Part shown: positions 32,811 to 40,252 of the stretch, one piece after another
Layout of the letters: every line of letters begins with the position of its first letter
How positions within the stretch are numbered: the stretch's first letter is position 1
Source of the DNA: Clostridia bacterium
Lineage (GTDB): Bacteria; Bacillota; Clostridia; Oscillospirales; CAG-272
Assembly (NCBI GenBank): GCA_017463665.1
Contig: JAFTOT010000083.1
Coordinates: 1 to 43,280 of the forward strand
DNA: 43,280 bases
Reading direction: 5' to 3'
Notes under the pieces: generated by a model
The model's input: only the letters and a program-made list of their open reading frames with translations
What the model was told of the DNA's origin: nothing
The model's database searches: none
Translations under genes and position numbers: made by a program

Positions 32811-33647
32811 TCAGAGATTTTCGGATTGAATTTTGCGCTCGTTGCCGTCGGCGAGCAGTTTGTGCATGCCTTCGCGGTCGTTGGTATCGAGCGCGGTCTT
32901 ATATTTTTGCAGATTGTCGATCAACTCGCCGATGACCGCCGAGAGGTTCTCGGTGTTCTCGTAAAAGAGCTCGGTCCACATGCCGGCGTTGAGGCGTGCT
33001 ACGCGCGTCAGATCGCGGAAGGAGCCCGCCGAAAAGCCCTTGTGCTGTGTGGCGTATTCGCCGTGCACATAGGCGCTGGAAACCACATGCGCAAGCTGCG
33101 AGGTGAAGGCGATGACCTTGTCGTGGTGCTCGGCGGTGGAAATGGTGATGCGGCCGAAGCCGATCTCGCGGCAAAGGGCGCTGAGGGTTTCGACCGCGCT
33201 CTCGTCACTGCAGTATTCGGGGCAGAGGATCATCGAGGCGCCGTCAAACAGCTCGGGGAAGGTGTAGGCAAAGCCGCTGCGCTCGATGCCCGCCATCGGG
33301 TGTCCGCCGATAAAGCGGATAGACGTATCCTTGGTCAGTGCGCCGAGCGCTTCGCACACCTCGGTCTTGATGCCGCAGGTGTCTACGAGGATGGCGCCGT
33401 CTTTAAAATAATGTAGGTTTTCTTTTACAAAGTCAATGGTTGCCTTGGGGTAGAGTCCCATGATCACGATGTCACAATCGGCGAGATCTTTGGGTTCTCC
33501 CGCTTTGGCGATCGCGCCGACGCGCAGTGCTTCTTCCGAGACCGACTTTGTGCGGTTGTAGCCGACGACGGTATGCGAGGTGCGCGCGCTGATCGCTTTG
33601 GCAAGTGAGCCGCCGATCAGCCCCAGCCCACAGATAAAAATGTTCAT
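32811..33647 (-). CDS. tyrA: Prephenate dehydrogenase (TyrA type)
   Basis: A 278-residue protein. The Rossmann motif MNIFICGLGLIGGSLAKAI starts the chain. IVMGLYPKATIDFV, FIGGHPMAGIERSGF and FTSQLAHVVSSAYV are prephenate dehydrogenase signatures, with the catalytic His in GGHPMAG. It oxidatively decarboxylates prephenate to 4-hydroxyphenylpyruvate for Tyr. There is no fused mutase or ACT domain, so PheA's mutase presumably supplies prephenate. The ATG is preceded by CGGAGAA. In the 65-base gap upstream an extended -10 (TGC-TATACT, 33687-33679) on this strand may give an internal promoter. Confidence 0.92.
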   Translation of the reverse strand: MNIFICGLGLIGGSLAKAISARTSHTVVGYNRTKSVSEEALRVGAIAKAGEPKDLADCDIVIMGLYPKATIDFVKENLHYFKDGAILVDTCGIKTEVCEALGALTKDTSIRFIGGHPMAGIERSGFAYTFPELFDGASMILCPEYCSDESAVETLSALCREIGFGRITISTAEHHDKVIAFTSQLAHVVSSAYVHGEYATQHKGFSAGSFRDLTRVARLNAGMWTELFYENTENLSAVIGELIDNLQKYKTALDTNDREGMHKLLADGNERKIQSENL

Positions 33648-33712
33648 AATTTTCTCCGGTACAGCAGAAATATATTTCAGTATAGCACAGATTTCAAAAA
33701 AAGGAAAGTATT

Positions 33713-34729
33713 TTATTCGCCCATTTTGTAAGCGTACGGGCGGATCGCTTCGACGGCTTTCATCACGTCGTCAAATGCTTCGGGCGTGAGCGACTGCTTG
33801 CCGTCGCAGAGTGCGTGCGCGGGATCGTTGTGCACCTCGATGATGAGACCGTCGGCACCCGCTGCGGTTGCGGCGATGCACATCGGCTTGACAAGTCTTG
33901 CAACGCCGGTCGCGTGGCTGGGGTCGATGATGACGGGCAGGTGCGAGCGCTCTTTGAGCACGGGGATCGCGCAGAGGTCGAGCGTGTTGCGCGTGGTTGC
34001 CGTCTCAAAGGTGCGGATACCGCGCTCGCAGAAGATGACCTGCTCGTTGCCGCCCGCCATGATGTACTCGGCGCTCATCAGCAGCTCCTCGATGGTGCTG
34101 GCAAGACCGCGCTTGAGCAGGATGGGCTTGTTCACTTTACCGAGCGCTTTGAGCAACTCGAAGTTCTGCATGTTGCGTGCGCCGACCTGGATCACGTCTA
34201 CGTTGTCAAAGAGGGGGAGCTGCGAGATATCCATAATTTCGGTGACGATGGGCAGACCGGTCTTTGCCTTTGCTTTTTCGAGCAGTTCGATGCCCTCGCC
34301 GCGCATGCCCTGGAAGGAGTAGGGCGAGGTGCGGGGCTTGAACGCGCCGCCGCGCAGCATTGCCGCGCCGCTTGCCTTTACGGCTTCTGCGACTTCGCAG
34401 ATCTGGCTCTCGGACTCGACCGAGCAGGGACCTGCGATCACGGCGAAGTTGCCGCCGCCGATCTTCACGCCGCCGACATCCACAACCGTGTCTTTGGGGT
34501 GGAATTTGCGGTTAACGCTCTTGTACGGCTCGGAAACGCGCTTGACGTTCTCGACGATGTCGAGTGCGCCGAGCAGGTCGATGTCGATCTTGGAGGTGTC
34601 GCCGACGAGACCGAGGATGGTGGAATTTACGCCCTCGGACTTGTGAATGTCAAGACCTTCTGCGCGGATCCAGTTTTCCAGCTGGGCGAGTTGTGCTTGG
34701 TCTGCGTTTTGTTTGAGAATAACGATCAT
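33713..34729 (-). CDS. aroF: 3-deoxy-7-phosphoheptulonate synthase, type I-beta with N-terminal regulatory domain
   Basis: A 338-residue DAHP synthase. Residues 1-70 (MIVILKQNADQAQLAQLENW) form a ferredoxin-like domain of the kind that gives Tyr/Phe inhibition in Thermotoga-type enzymes. The barrel carries AGPCSVESESQI, GGAFKPRTSPYSFQG, LLKRGLASTIEE, CERGIRTFE and IDPSHATG, the PEP, E4P and metal sites. It catalyses the first step of the shikimate pathway. The ATG at 34729 has AAGGAG 8 bases upstream. It is the first structural gene of the aromatic operon and lies behind the leader peptide and attenuator at 34771-34932. Both feedback and attenuation control are therefore expected. Confidence 0.94.
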   Translation of the reverse strand: MIVILKQNADQAQLAQLENWIRAEGLDIHKSEGVNSTILGLVGDTSKIDIDLLGALDIVENVKRVSEPYKSVNRKFHPKDTVVDVGGVKIGGGNFAVIAGPCSVESESQICEVAEAVKASGAAMLRGGAFKPRTSPYSFQGMRGEGIELLEKAKAKTGLPIVTEIMDISQLPLFDNVDVIQVGARNMQNFELLKALGKVNKPILLKRGLASTIEELLMSAEYIMAGGNEQVIFCERGIRTFETATTRNTLDLCAIPVLKERSHLPVIIDPSHATGVARLVKPMCIAATAAGADGLIIEVHNDPAHALCDGKQSLTPEAFDDVMKAVEAIRPYAYKMGE

Positions 34730-34770
34730 GGTGGGGTTCTCCTTGTTGTATATAAATTTTTATGATTGAT

Positions 34771-34808
34771 AAAAAAATTAGGGCTTACAGCGTTTTGCTG
34801 TAAGCCCT
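34771..34808 (-). terminator. Attenuator terminator of the aromatic operon
   Basis: A 12-bp perfect stem (34780-34791 with 34797-34808) reads, on the minus strand, AGGGCTTACAGC-AAAAC-GCTGTAAGCCCT and is followed by AATTTTTTT. It lies between the leader peptide stop and the DAHP synthase gene. Its first arm and loop are complementary over 10 bases to leader codons 25-28, so an antiterminator can form. Confidence 0.88.
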
Positions 34809-34827
34809 GTGTATACTAATTATATAA

Positions 34828-34932
34828 TCAATATGCAGCAGATTTTTGAACAGCAAAACAAGCCTTATCTACAAAATAGATAAAGCTAAAATAAAAGTAT
34901 GCAAACAGGCTGTTCAGATTCTTAATCTGCAT
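34828..34932 (-). CDS. Phe/Tyr-rich leader peptide of the aromatic operon
   Basis: A 34-codon ORF from ATG (34932-34930) to TGA (34830-34828). The peptide begins MQIKNLNSL and then runs FAYFYFSFIYF at codons 10-20: five Phe and three Tyr in 11 codons, with six Phe and four Tyr overall. This composition is typical of pheL- or tyr-type attenuator peptides. AAAGG lies 11 bases upstream. Three pairing segments are visible: GAACAGC (codons 6-8) with GCTGTTC (codons 27-29); GTTTTGCTGT (codons 25-28) with the terminator's first arm; and an 11-bp hairpin over codons 16-24 (34861-34887). A ribosome stalled on the Phe/Tyr codons would mask the first segment and free the second for antitermination. The peptide itself probably has no function. 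Confidence 0.85.
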   Translation of the reverse strand: MQIKNLNSLFAYFYFSFIYFVDKACFAVQKSAAY

Positions 34933-34964
34933 GGCTTTTTATACCTTTCAAATGATTTGCTAAG

Positions 34965-34994
34965 AGTGTAGCACAAAACGGGTGCGGCTGTCAA
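34965..34994 (-). promoter_or_regulatory. Predicted promoter of the aromatic operon
   Basis: On the minus strand: consensus TTGACA (34994-34989), an 18-base spacer and TACACT (34970-34965), with TGC directly before it giving an extended -10. The expected start near 34958 gives a leader that contains the whole peptide and attenuator. Confidence 0.78.
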
Positions 34995-35092
34995 GCCCAA
35001 AACCGCATTTTTATGCAGAAACTATAGAATTTTTTTTCGCGATATGCTACAATGAATGCAGCGGGGCAACAATCAGCGGTGAGGTGCTTGAC

Positions 35093-35455
35093 ATGAAATA
35101 TGGCGTTAAAGTGATCTGTACATATTCTGTGGGAGAGAATTGCAGGAAGTATTACGAGCAGTCTGTTTTATCTGTAAATGCCGATTCTTTTGATGAAGCA
35201 TATAAAAAAGCGGAGAAATATGTAAATAAAAACTGCGATGAACATACGAATCCGAACGGTGAGTGTGTAAAGACCGAAAAAGTTGAATTCTTAGATTGTT
35301 TTCTTGCAATGGACGAAGAAGAGGATGTTCAGGAGATATATGCGGCATATACCAAGAACAAAACTCCGTTAAAAGAAGAAGAGTTTTACAATGTAATTAC
35401 CGATCAGTGCCATCCGGACGAATTATATGATTTAAGATACGCAGAGTTTAATTAA
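35093..35455 (+). CDS. DUF4288-like small protein
   Basis: A 120-residue acidic soluble protein (MKYGVKVICTYSVGENCRKY). YYEQSVLSVNADSFDEAYKK followed by a C-terminal FLDCFLAMDEEEDVQEIYAA resembles the DUF4288 pattern, whose function is unknown. The ATG at 35093 has GAGGTG 6 bases upstream. An extended -10 TGCTACAAT (35045-35053) precedes it without a clear -35. The gene is noticeably more AT-rich than its neighbours (many AAA, TAT and GAA codons), which suggests later acquisition. The next gene, deoC, follows after 33 bases without a terminator. Confidence 0.65.
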   Translation: MKYGVKVICTYSVGENCRKYYEQSVLSVNADSFDEAYKKAEKYVNKNCDEHTNPNGECVKTEKVEFLDCFLAMDEEEDVQEIYAAYTKNKTPLKEEEFYNVITDQCHPDELYDLRYAEFN

Positions 35456-35488
35456 GAAAAATTTCAATTTATAACCAGGAGGTTTCCC

Positions 35489-36148
35489 ATGAGAAACTAT
35501 ACAGACGCGGAGATCCTTTCCCGCGTGGATCATACACTGCTGAAGCAGGATGCAACGACGGCGCAGATCTATGCGCTGATCGATGAGGCAATTGCAAACG
35601 GCACGGCATCGGTCTGCATTCCGCCGTCCTTTGTCAAGGCGGGTGCCGCGTATGCCGCGGGCAAAGTGGCGATCTGCACGGTGATTGGCTTTCCGAATGG
35701 GTATAATACGAAGGAAGTCAAAGTGTTTGAAACCGCCGACGCGGTGGCAAAAGGTGCCGACGAGATCGACATGGTCATCAACATCGGGGATCTGAAAGAG
35801 AAGAAGTATGACGCGATCCTCGATGAGATCCGCGCGATCCGCGCGGCGTGCGCGGGCAAGGTACTCAAGGTCATCATCGAGACCTGCATGCTGACGGATG
35901 CGGAGAAGATCGAGATGTGCCGCATCGTTTCCGAGAGCGGCGCGGACTATATCAAGACCTCGACGGGTTTTGCGGGCGGCGGCGCGACTTTCGCGGATGT
36001 TAAGCTCTTTGCCGAGCATGTCAGCGGCATCAAGATCAAGGCTGCGGGCGGCATCAAGAGTGTCAGCGACGCGGAGGAGTTTATGCGTCTTGGTGCAGAC
36101 AGGCTCGGCACAAGTTCGCTGATCAGATATTTAAAGGAAGGAAAATGA
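35489..36148 (+). CDS. deoC: Deoxyribose-phosphate aldolase (DeoC)
   Basis: A 219-residue class I aldolase. LKVIIETCMLTD and YIKTSTGFAGGGATFADVKL carry the DeoC signature; the Lys in YIKTSTGF forms the Schiff base. IKAAGGIKS contains the second active-site lysine. It splits 2-deoxyribose-5-phosphate into acetaldehyde and glyceraldehyde-3-phosphate. The ATG follows a perfect AGGAGG 6 bases upstream. It is the first of four nucleoside-catabolism genes, but a 181-base hairpin element separates it from deoB. Confidence 0.95.
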   Translation: MRNYTDAEILSRVDHTLLKQDATTAQIYALIDEAIANGTASVCIPPSFVKAGAAYAAGKVAICTVIGFPNGYNTKEVKVFETADAVAKGADEIDMVINIGDLKEKKYDAILDEIRAIRAACAGKVLKVIIETCMLTDAEKIEMCRIVSESGADYIKTSTGFAGGGATFADVKLFAEHVSGIKIKAAGGIKSVSDAEEFMRLGADRLGTSSLIRYLKEGK

Positions 36149-36179
36149 GTGGGGCGGAGCTGATTGCATTCCCCTCGTC

Positions 36180-36360
36180 CGCGTCATCCTGAGCGTAGCC
36201 GAAGTTTTCCATTCGTATACGAATGGAAAACCAATGCGCAAAGCGCATTGGGATCTCGGACGAAGAAATTTGCTTACTTTTCCCGCGAGATCCCACGAGG
36301 CTATGCCTCGTGGTTTTGGGGCGCAGCCCCAAAACTTCGACCGGCGCTCAGGATGACGCG
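36180..36360. repeat. Compound palindromic element inserted between deoC and deoB
   Basis: The outer arms CGCGTCATCCTGAGCG (36180-36195) and CGCTCAGGATGACGCG (36345-36360) are perfectly complementary. Inside, CGAAGTTTT (36200-36208) pairs with AAAACTTCG (36331-36339). There is a 26-base perfect palindrome at 36205-36230. Three 9-bp hairpins have 3-base loops: CCAATGCGC-AAA (36231-36251), CCACGAGGC-TAT (36293-36313) and TTTTGGGGC-GCA (36314-36334). GGATCTCG/CGAGATCC forms a further pair. The outer core is shared with the element at 25641-25780. It has no coding capacity. Confidence 0.85.
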
Positions 36361-36392
36361 CGGGGGTGGCTTCGACACTCCTATCACATACT

Positions 36393-37550
36393 ATGATTGA
36401 CCGTGTATTTTTGATCGTTCTGGACAGCTTCGGTATCGGCAGTATGCCCGATGCGGCGGCTTACGGGGACGCGGGCGCGGACACGTTTGGATCTGTTCTG
36501 CGCTCGGAGAAACTTTCTATTGAAAATTTAAAACAGCTTGGACTGTGCAATATTGACGGTATGCACGGCGGCGTTGCCGCGCCCGTGGGTGCGTATGCGC
36601 GCATGACCGAAAAGTCAAACGGCAAGGACACCATCATCGGGCACTGGGAGATGTGCGGCGTGATCTCACAGAGGGACATGCCGACGTATCCGAACGGATT
36701 CCCGAAAGAAATTTTAGACGAGTTCACCCGCCGCACGGGGCGCGGTGTGCTCTGCAATCTGCCCTACTCGGGCACGAAGGTCATTGCCGACTACGGAAAA
36801 GAGCATATCGAAACGGGAAAGCTGATCGTGTACACCTCGGCGGACAGCGTCTTTCAGATCGCGGCGCACGAGGATGTCGTACCGATCGAAGAATTATACC
36901 GCTGCTGCGAGATCGCACGCGAGATTCTGCAAGGTGAGCACGGCGTGGGGCGCGTGATCGCGCGCCCGTTTACGGGGGAGCACCCGTTCGAGCGCACATC
37001 CCGCCGCCATGACTATGCGCTTTTGCCGCCGCACGCGACCACGCTGGATCTTGTGAGCGGCGCGGGGCTGGACACGGTCTGCGTCGGCAAGATCAGCGAC
37101 GTATTTGCGGGGCAGGGCGTGACAAAGGCAATTAAGACAAGCGGCAATACCGACGGCATGGCGAAGACGCTCGAGGTACAAAAGACCGATTTCAAGGGTT
37201 TTGCGTTCATCAATTTGGTGGATTTTGACATGATCTACGGGCATCGCCGCGACATCGACGGCTATGCCGCTGCGATCGCGGAGTTTGACGGGTGGCTGCC
37301 GCAGTTTATGGCAAATATGCGCGAGGGCGACGTGCTGATGATCACGGGTGACCACGGGTGCGATCCCGGGTACAAGGGCACCGACCACACGCGCGAATAC
37401 ACGCCGCTCTTGGTATACGGCAAGCAAATTGCGCCGAAGAATCTCGGCGTGCGCGAGAGCTTTGCCGACATCGGTGCGAGTGTTTGCGCGATGCTTGGCG
37501 TGGAAAACACGCTGGGCGGGGAGAGTTTTGCACGGGAGGTGCTGCAATGA
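36393..37550 (+). CDS. deoB: Phosphopentomutase (DeoB)
   Basis: A 385-residue alkaline-phosphatase-superfamily mutase. MIDRVFLIVLDSFGIGSMPD carries the N-terminal metal Asp and sits at the family's normal start. NGKDTIIGHWEMCG carries the catalytic Thr. VDFDMIYGHRRD and MITGDHGCDPGYKGTDHTRE carry the remaining metal ligands. It interconverts (deoxy)ribose-1- and -5-phosphate, joining nucleoside phosphorylase to DeoC and pentose metabolism. No Shine-Dalgarno sequence is obvious before the ATG; the preceding 32 bases separate it from the palindromic element. Its TGA overlaps the cdd start (ATGA). Confidence 0.95.
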   Translation: MIDRVFLIVLDSFGIGSMPDAAAYGDAGADTFGSVLRSEKLSIENLKQLGLCNIDGMHGGVAAPVGAYARMTEKSNGKDTIIGHWEMCGVISQRDMPTYPNGFPKEILDEFTRRTGRGVLCNLPYSGTKVIADYGKEHIETGKLIVYTSADSVFQIAAHEDVVPIEELYRCCEIAREILQGEHGVGRVIARPFTGEHPFERTSRRHDYALLPPHATTLDLVSGAGLDTVCVGKISDVFAGQGVTKAIKTSGNTDGMAKTLEVQKTDFKGFAFINLVDFDMIYGHRRDIDGYAAAIAEFDGWLPQFMANMREGDVLMITGDHGCDPGYKGTDHTREYTPLLVYGKQIAPKNLGVRESFADIGASVCAMLGVENTLGGESFAREVLQ

Positions 37551-37948
37551 AAAAAGAAGAACTGACTGCGCTTGCAAAGCAGGCGATGCAGAATGCCTAC
37601 GCGCCCTATTCGGGTTGCAAGGTGGGGGCGGCGCTGCTCACCAAGGGCGGCAAGGTTTATCTTGGCTGTAATATCGAAAATGCGTCCTTTTCGCCGACGA
37701 TCTGCGCGGAGCGCAGTGCGTTTGCCGCCGCAGTTTCAGCGGGCGAGCGCGAATTTGCGGCGCTGGCGGTGACGGGCGGCAAGAACGGCGAGATCCGCGG
37801 CGCGTTTTACCCCTGCGGCGTGTGCCGTCAGGTCATGCGCGAGTTCTGCGCGGATGATCTCCCGATCTATGTTTTGACAGACAGCGGTATTATTTCTTTG
37901 ACACTTGGGGATCTGTTACCGCACAGTTTCAGCAGCGAGGTGATGTAA
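37547..37948 (+). CDS. cdd: Cytidine deaminase (Cdd)
   Basis: A 133-residue homotetrameric-type cytidine deaminase. The zinc site is formed by TICAERSAF (Cys and catalytic Glu) and PCGVCRQVM (two Cys). [15 protein letters not shown] and GCNIENASF bind the nucleoside. It deaminates cytidine and deoxycytidine to uridine and deoxyuridine, feeding the uridine phosphorylase encoded next. The ATG lies in an ATGA overlap with deoB behind GGGAGG 7 bases upstream. The larger open frame upstream is only read-through inside deoB. Confidence 0.95.
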   Translation: MKKEELTALAKQAMQNAYAPYSGCKVGAALLTKGGKVYLGCNIENASFSPTICAERSAFAAAVSAGEREFAALAVTGGKNGEIRGAFYPCGVCRQVMREFCADDLPIYVLTDSGIISLTLGDLLPHSFSSEVM

Positions 37949-37949
37949 A

Positions 37950-38723
37950 ATGTTGGCGAATAACGAACTGCAATACCATATCAAGTGTGCCGAGGGGGAC
38001 GTCGGCAGATACGTGATCCTGCCGGGCGATCCCGGACGCTGTGAAAAGATCGCGGCGTATTTTGACAACGCGGAATTCGTTTCCCAGAACCGCGAGTACA
38101 CCGTCTACACGGGCACGCTGCTCGGCGAAAAAGTGAGCGTTTGCTCCACGGGCATCGGCGGTCCGTCCAGCGCCATTGCGATGGAGGAGCTGTTTGCCGT
38201 GGGTGCGGACACGTTCATCCGCGTGGGCACGGCGGGCGGCATCAATCTGAAAGTGCACGGCGGCGATGTGGTCATTGCGACGGCTGCCGTTCGGCAGGAG
38301 GGCACGGCGCGCGAATATGCGCCGCTCGAGTATCCTGCGGCGGCGAACTTTGACGTGACGCAGGCGCTCGTCTGGGCGGCGGAGGAGATGGGCAGCCGTT
38401 TCCACACGGGCGTGGTGCAGAGCAAGGATTCCTTCTACGGGCAGCATTCGCCCGACCGCATGCCGATCGAGGGCGAGCTGAAAGCGCGCTGGGAGGCGTG
38501 GAAGCGGCTGGGTGTGCTGTGCAGCGAGATGGAGAGCGCGACGCAGTTTGTCGTTGCCGATTCGCTGGGTGCGCGCGCGGGCGCGGTCTTCCACATCGTG
38601 TGGAATCAGGAGCGCAAGAACGCGGGGCTCGACGATGTTGCCGAGCAGAACGAGGACACCGATCTTGCCATCCGCACCGCAGTCGAAGCGCTGAAAATTC
38701 TGATCGAGAAGGATAGAGGGTAA
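37950..38723 (+). CDS. udp: Uridine phosphorylase (Udp)
   Basis: A 257-residue nucleoside phosphorylase of the hexameric NP-I family. [14 protein letters not shown] is the phosphate-binding start. [37 protein letters not shown] and [13 protein letters not shown] follow E. coli Udp closely. The EMESAT segment places it nearer to Udp than to purine DeoD. It phosphorolyses uridine (and probably deoxyuridine) to uracil and ribose-1-phosphate, the DeoB substrate. The ATG is one base after the cdd stop and has GAGG 9 bases upstream. Confidence 0.9.
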   Translation: MLANNELQYHIKCAEGDVGRYVILPGDPGRCEKIAAYFDNAEFVSQNREYTVYTGTLLGEKVSVCSTGIGGPSSAIAMEELFAVGADTFIRVGTAGGINLKVHGGDVVIATAAVRQEGTAREYAPLEYPAAANFDVTQALVWAAEEMGSRFHTGVVQSKDSFYGQHSPDRMPIEGELKARWEAWKRLGVLCSEMESATQFVVADSLGARAGAVFHIVWNQERKNAGLDDVAEQNEDTDLAIRTAVEALKILIEKDRG

Positions 38724-38728
38724 AGAGA

Positions 38729-38945
38729 AAGGGGAAACTTTTTGTAAAAAGTTTCCCCTTCGGGTTGTCGAAAAACCAAGGTTTTTCGACAGGTACGGGG
38801 GCGCAAGTCTCGCGACTCACTCAACCGTTCGCGCCCCCGCAAGGAGTTTTAAAGCGAGCTCAAATCGTAGATTTGAGGTTGCGCATGTCCGTCTTTAAAA
38901 CAGGATTTTTATTGAAATCGCTTGTCGAAAGGCTTGACTTTCGAC
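38729..38945. repeat. Cluster of five hairpins between convergent udp and trxA
   Basis: Hairpins in order: AAGGGGAAACTTTTT with its complement (38729-38760), probably the udp terminator; GTCGAAAAACC-AA-GGTTTTTCGAC (38767-38790); CGGGGGCGC/GCGCCCCCG (38796-38839) with an inner AGTC-TCGC-GACT; CTCAAATC-GTA-GATTTGAG (38859-38877), a triloop hairpin; and GTCGAAAG-6-CTTTCGAC (38924-38945) next to the trxA stop. No conserved spacer is seen here. None has a proper T tract outside its stem. No ORF lies in this 226-base gap. Confidence 0.7.
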
Positions 38946-38949
38946 GGAT

Positions 38950-39267
38950 TTATTTCGCGTTTTCGAGCATGCCGAGGATTTTTGCCTTGGATGCAAGACC
39001 GATGTGCGTGTCGGCGATCTCGCCGTTCTTCATCACGACGAGCGTCGGGATGCTCATGACCGAGAAGTCGGCGGCGAGATCCGCCTCGTCGTCTACGTTG
39101 ACCTTGCAGATCTTGTAGGTGCTCTGCGTTTCGGCGATCTCGTCCACAACGGGCGAGACCATCTTGCAGGGACCGCACCAGTCGGCGTAAAAGTCGATCA
39201 GGGCAACGCCCGCGTACTGCTTGATCTCTTTATCAAAGTTTTCGCTTGTGAGTTTGATGACAGACAT
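38950..39267 (-). CDS. trxA: Thioredoxin (TrxA)
   Basis: A 105-residue thioredoxin with the redox motif in FYADWCGPCKMVSPVVDE and the cis-proline region SIPTLVVMKNGE. The start MSVIKLTSENF at 39267 has GGAGG 8 bases upstream. It reduces protein disulfides in the cytosol and is recharged by the thioredoxin reductase encoded divergently 88 bases away. A minus-strand promoter (39339-39312) lies between the two genes. Confidence 0.96.
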   Translation of the reverse strand: MSVIKLTSENFDKEIKQYAGVALIDFYADWCGPCKMVSPVVDEIAETQSTYKICKVNVDDEADLAADFSVMSIPTLVVMKNGEIADTHIGLASKAKILGMLENAK

Positions 39268-39311
39268 ATTTATATCCTCCAAAGTTAGAATTAGGAATTA
39301 TTTCTATATTT

Positions 39312-39339
39312 AGTATACCACATAATTTCAAAAATACAA
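39312..39339 (-). promoter_or_regulatory. Predicted trxA promoter
   Basis: On the minus strand: TTGTAT (39339-39334), a 16-base spacer and TATACT (39317-39312), with TGG before it giving an extended -10. It lies in the trxA-trxB divergent gap. No equally good promoter is seen for trxB. Confidence 0.6.
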
Positions 39340-39355
39340 GAGGTTTTTCAAAATT

Positions 39356-40252
39356 ATGATCGATATTGCAATTATCGGCGCGGGACCTGCGGGCATGAGT
39401 GCTGCGATCTATGCGCGCCGTGCGGGACTTTCGGTGACCGTGTTTGAGGGCGAGATGTGCGGCGGGCAGATGGCGTACACCCCCGAGGTGGAAAACTATC
39501 CCGGCTTTGCGCATATTTCGGGCGCGGAGCTTTCGTTTTCGATGCGCCATCAGATGGTGTCGCTCGGCGCGGAGCTTGTCGAAGTGCCGGTTACGGCGGT
39601 CACTGCAAAGGGCGGTTACAGTGTAACCGCAGGTGGCGAAGTTTATACTGCCAAGGCGTTGATCGTTGCCAACGGAGCAAAGCGGCGCAAGCTGGGCATC
39701 CCCGGTGAGGATGCGTACGGCGGGCGCGGCGTTTCCTATTGCGCGGTCTGTGACGGCATGTTCTTTAAGGGTAAGACGGTCGCCGTGGTCGGCGGCGGCA
39801 ACACGGCGCTGGAGGATGCGCTGTATCTTGCGGGCATCTGCGAGAAAGTGTACCTTATCCACCGCCGCGATACGTTCCGCGCGCAGCAGCTTTTTGTAGA
39901 CAAAGTGCAGGCTGCGGAGAATATCGAGATCCTGTATTCGACGGTGCCGACCGAGGTGCGCGGCGAGGCGCGTGTGAACGCGCTTTGCGTGCAGGGCGCG
40001 GACGGCGAGCGGGTGCTCGACGTGGCGGCGGTGTTCGTGGCGGTCGGGCTTTCGCCCGAAAATGAGATGTTTGCGGGGCTTGTGGAGCTTGCGGACGGCT
40101 ATATTCGCGCGGGGGACGACACGCACACCTCGCGCGCGGGCGTATTTGCCGCAGGCGATACGCGCACAAAGACGCTGCGGCAGATCATCACCGCCGCCGC
40201 CGACGGCGCCATGGCAGCGACAGAGGCGGAGAAGTATGTGCGAACGGTATAA
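39356..40252 (+). CDS. trxB: Thioredoxin reductase (TrxB)
   Basis: A 298-residue low-molecular-weight NAD(P)H:thioredoxin reductase. The FAD-binding motif is AIIGAGPAGMSAAIYA. The redox-active disulfide is in SYCAVCDGMFF. The NADPH motif VAVVGGGNTALEDALYL and C-terminal FAAGDTRTKTLRQI (FAD) complete it. It transfers electrons from NADPH to TrxA. The ATG has AAGAGG 12 bases upstream, a rather long spacing. A 16-bp perfect hairpin (40240-40276) contains its stop codon and begins hairpin array B. Confidence 0.94.
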   Translation: MIDIAIIGAGPAGMSAAIYARRAGLSVTVFEGEMCGGQMAYTPEVENYPGFAHISGAELSFSMRHQMVSLGAELVEVPVTAVTAKGGYSVTAGGEVYTAKALIVANGAKRRKLGIPGEDAYGGRGVSYCAVCDGMFFKGKTVAVVGGGNTALEDALYLAGICEKVYLIHRRDTFRAQQLFVDKVQAAENIEILYSTVPTEVRGEARVNALCVQGADGERVLDVAAVFVAVGLSPENEMFAGLVELADGYIRAGDDTHTSRAGVFAAGDTRTKTLRQIITAAADGAMAATEAEKYVRTV

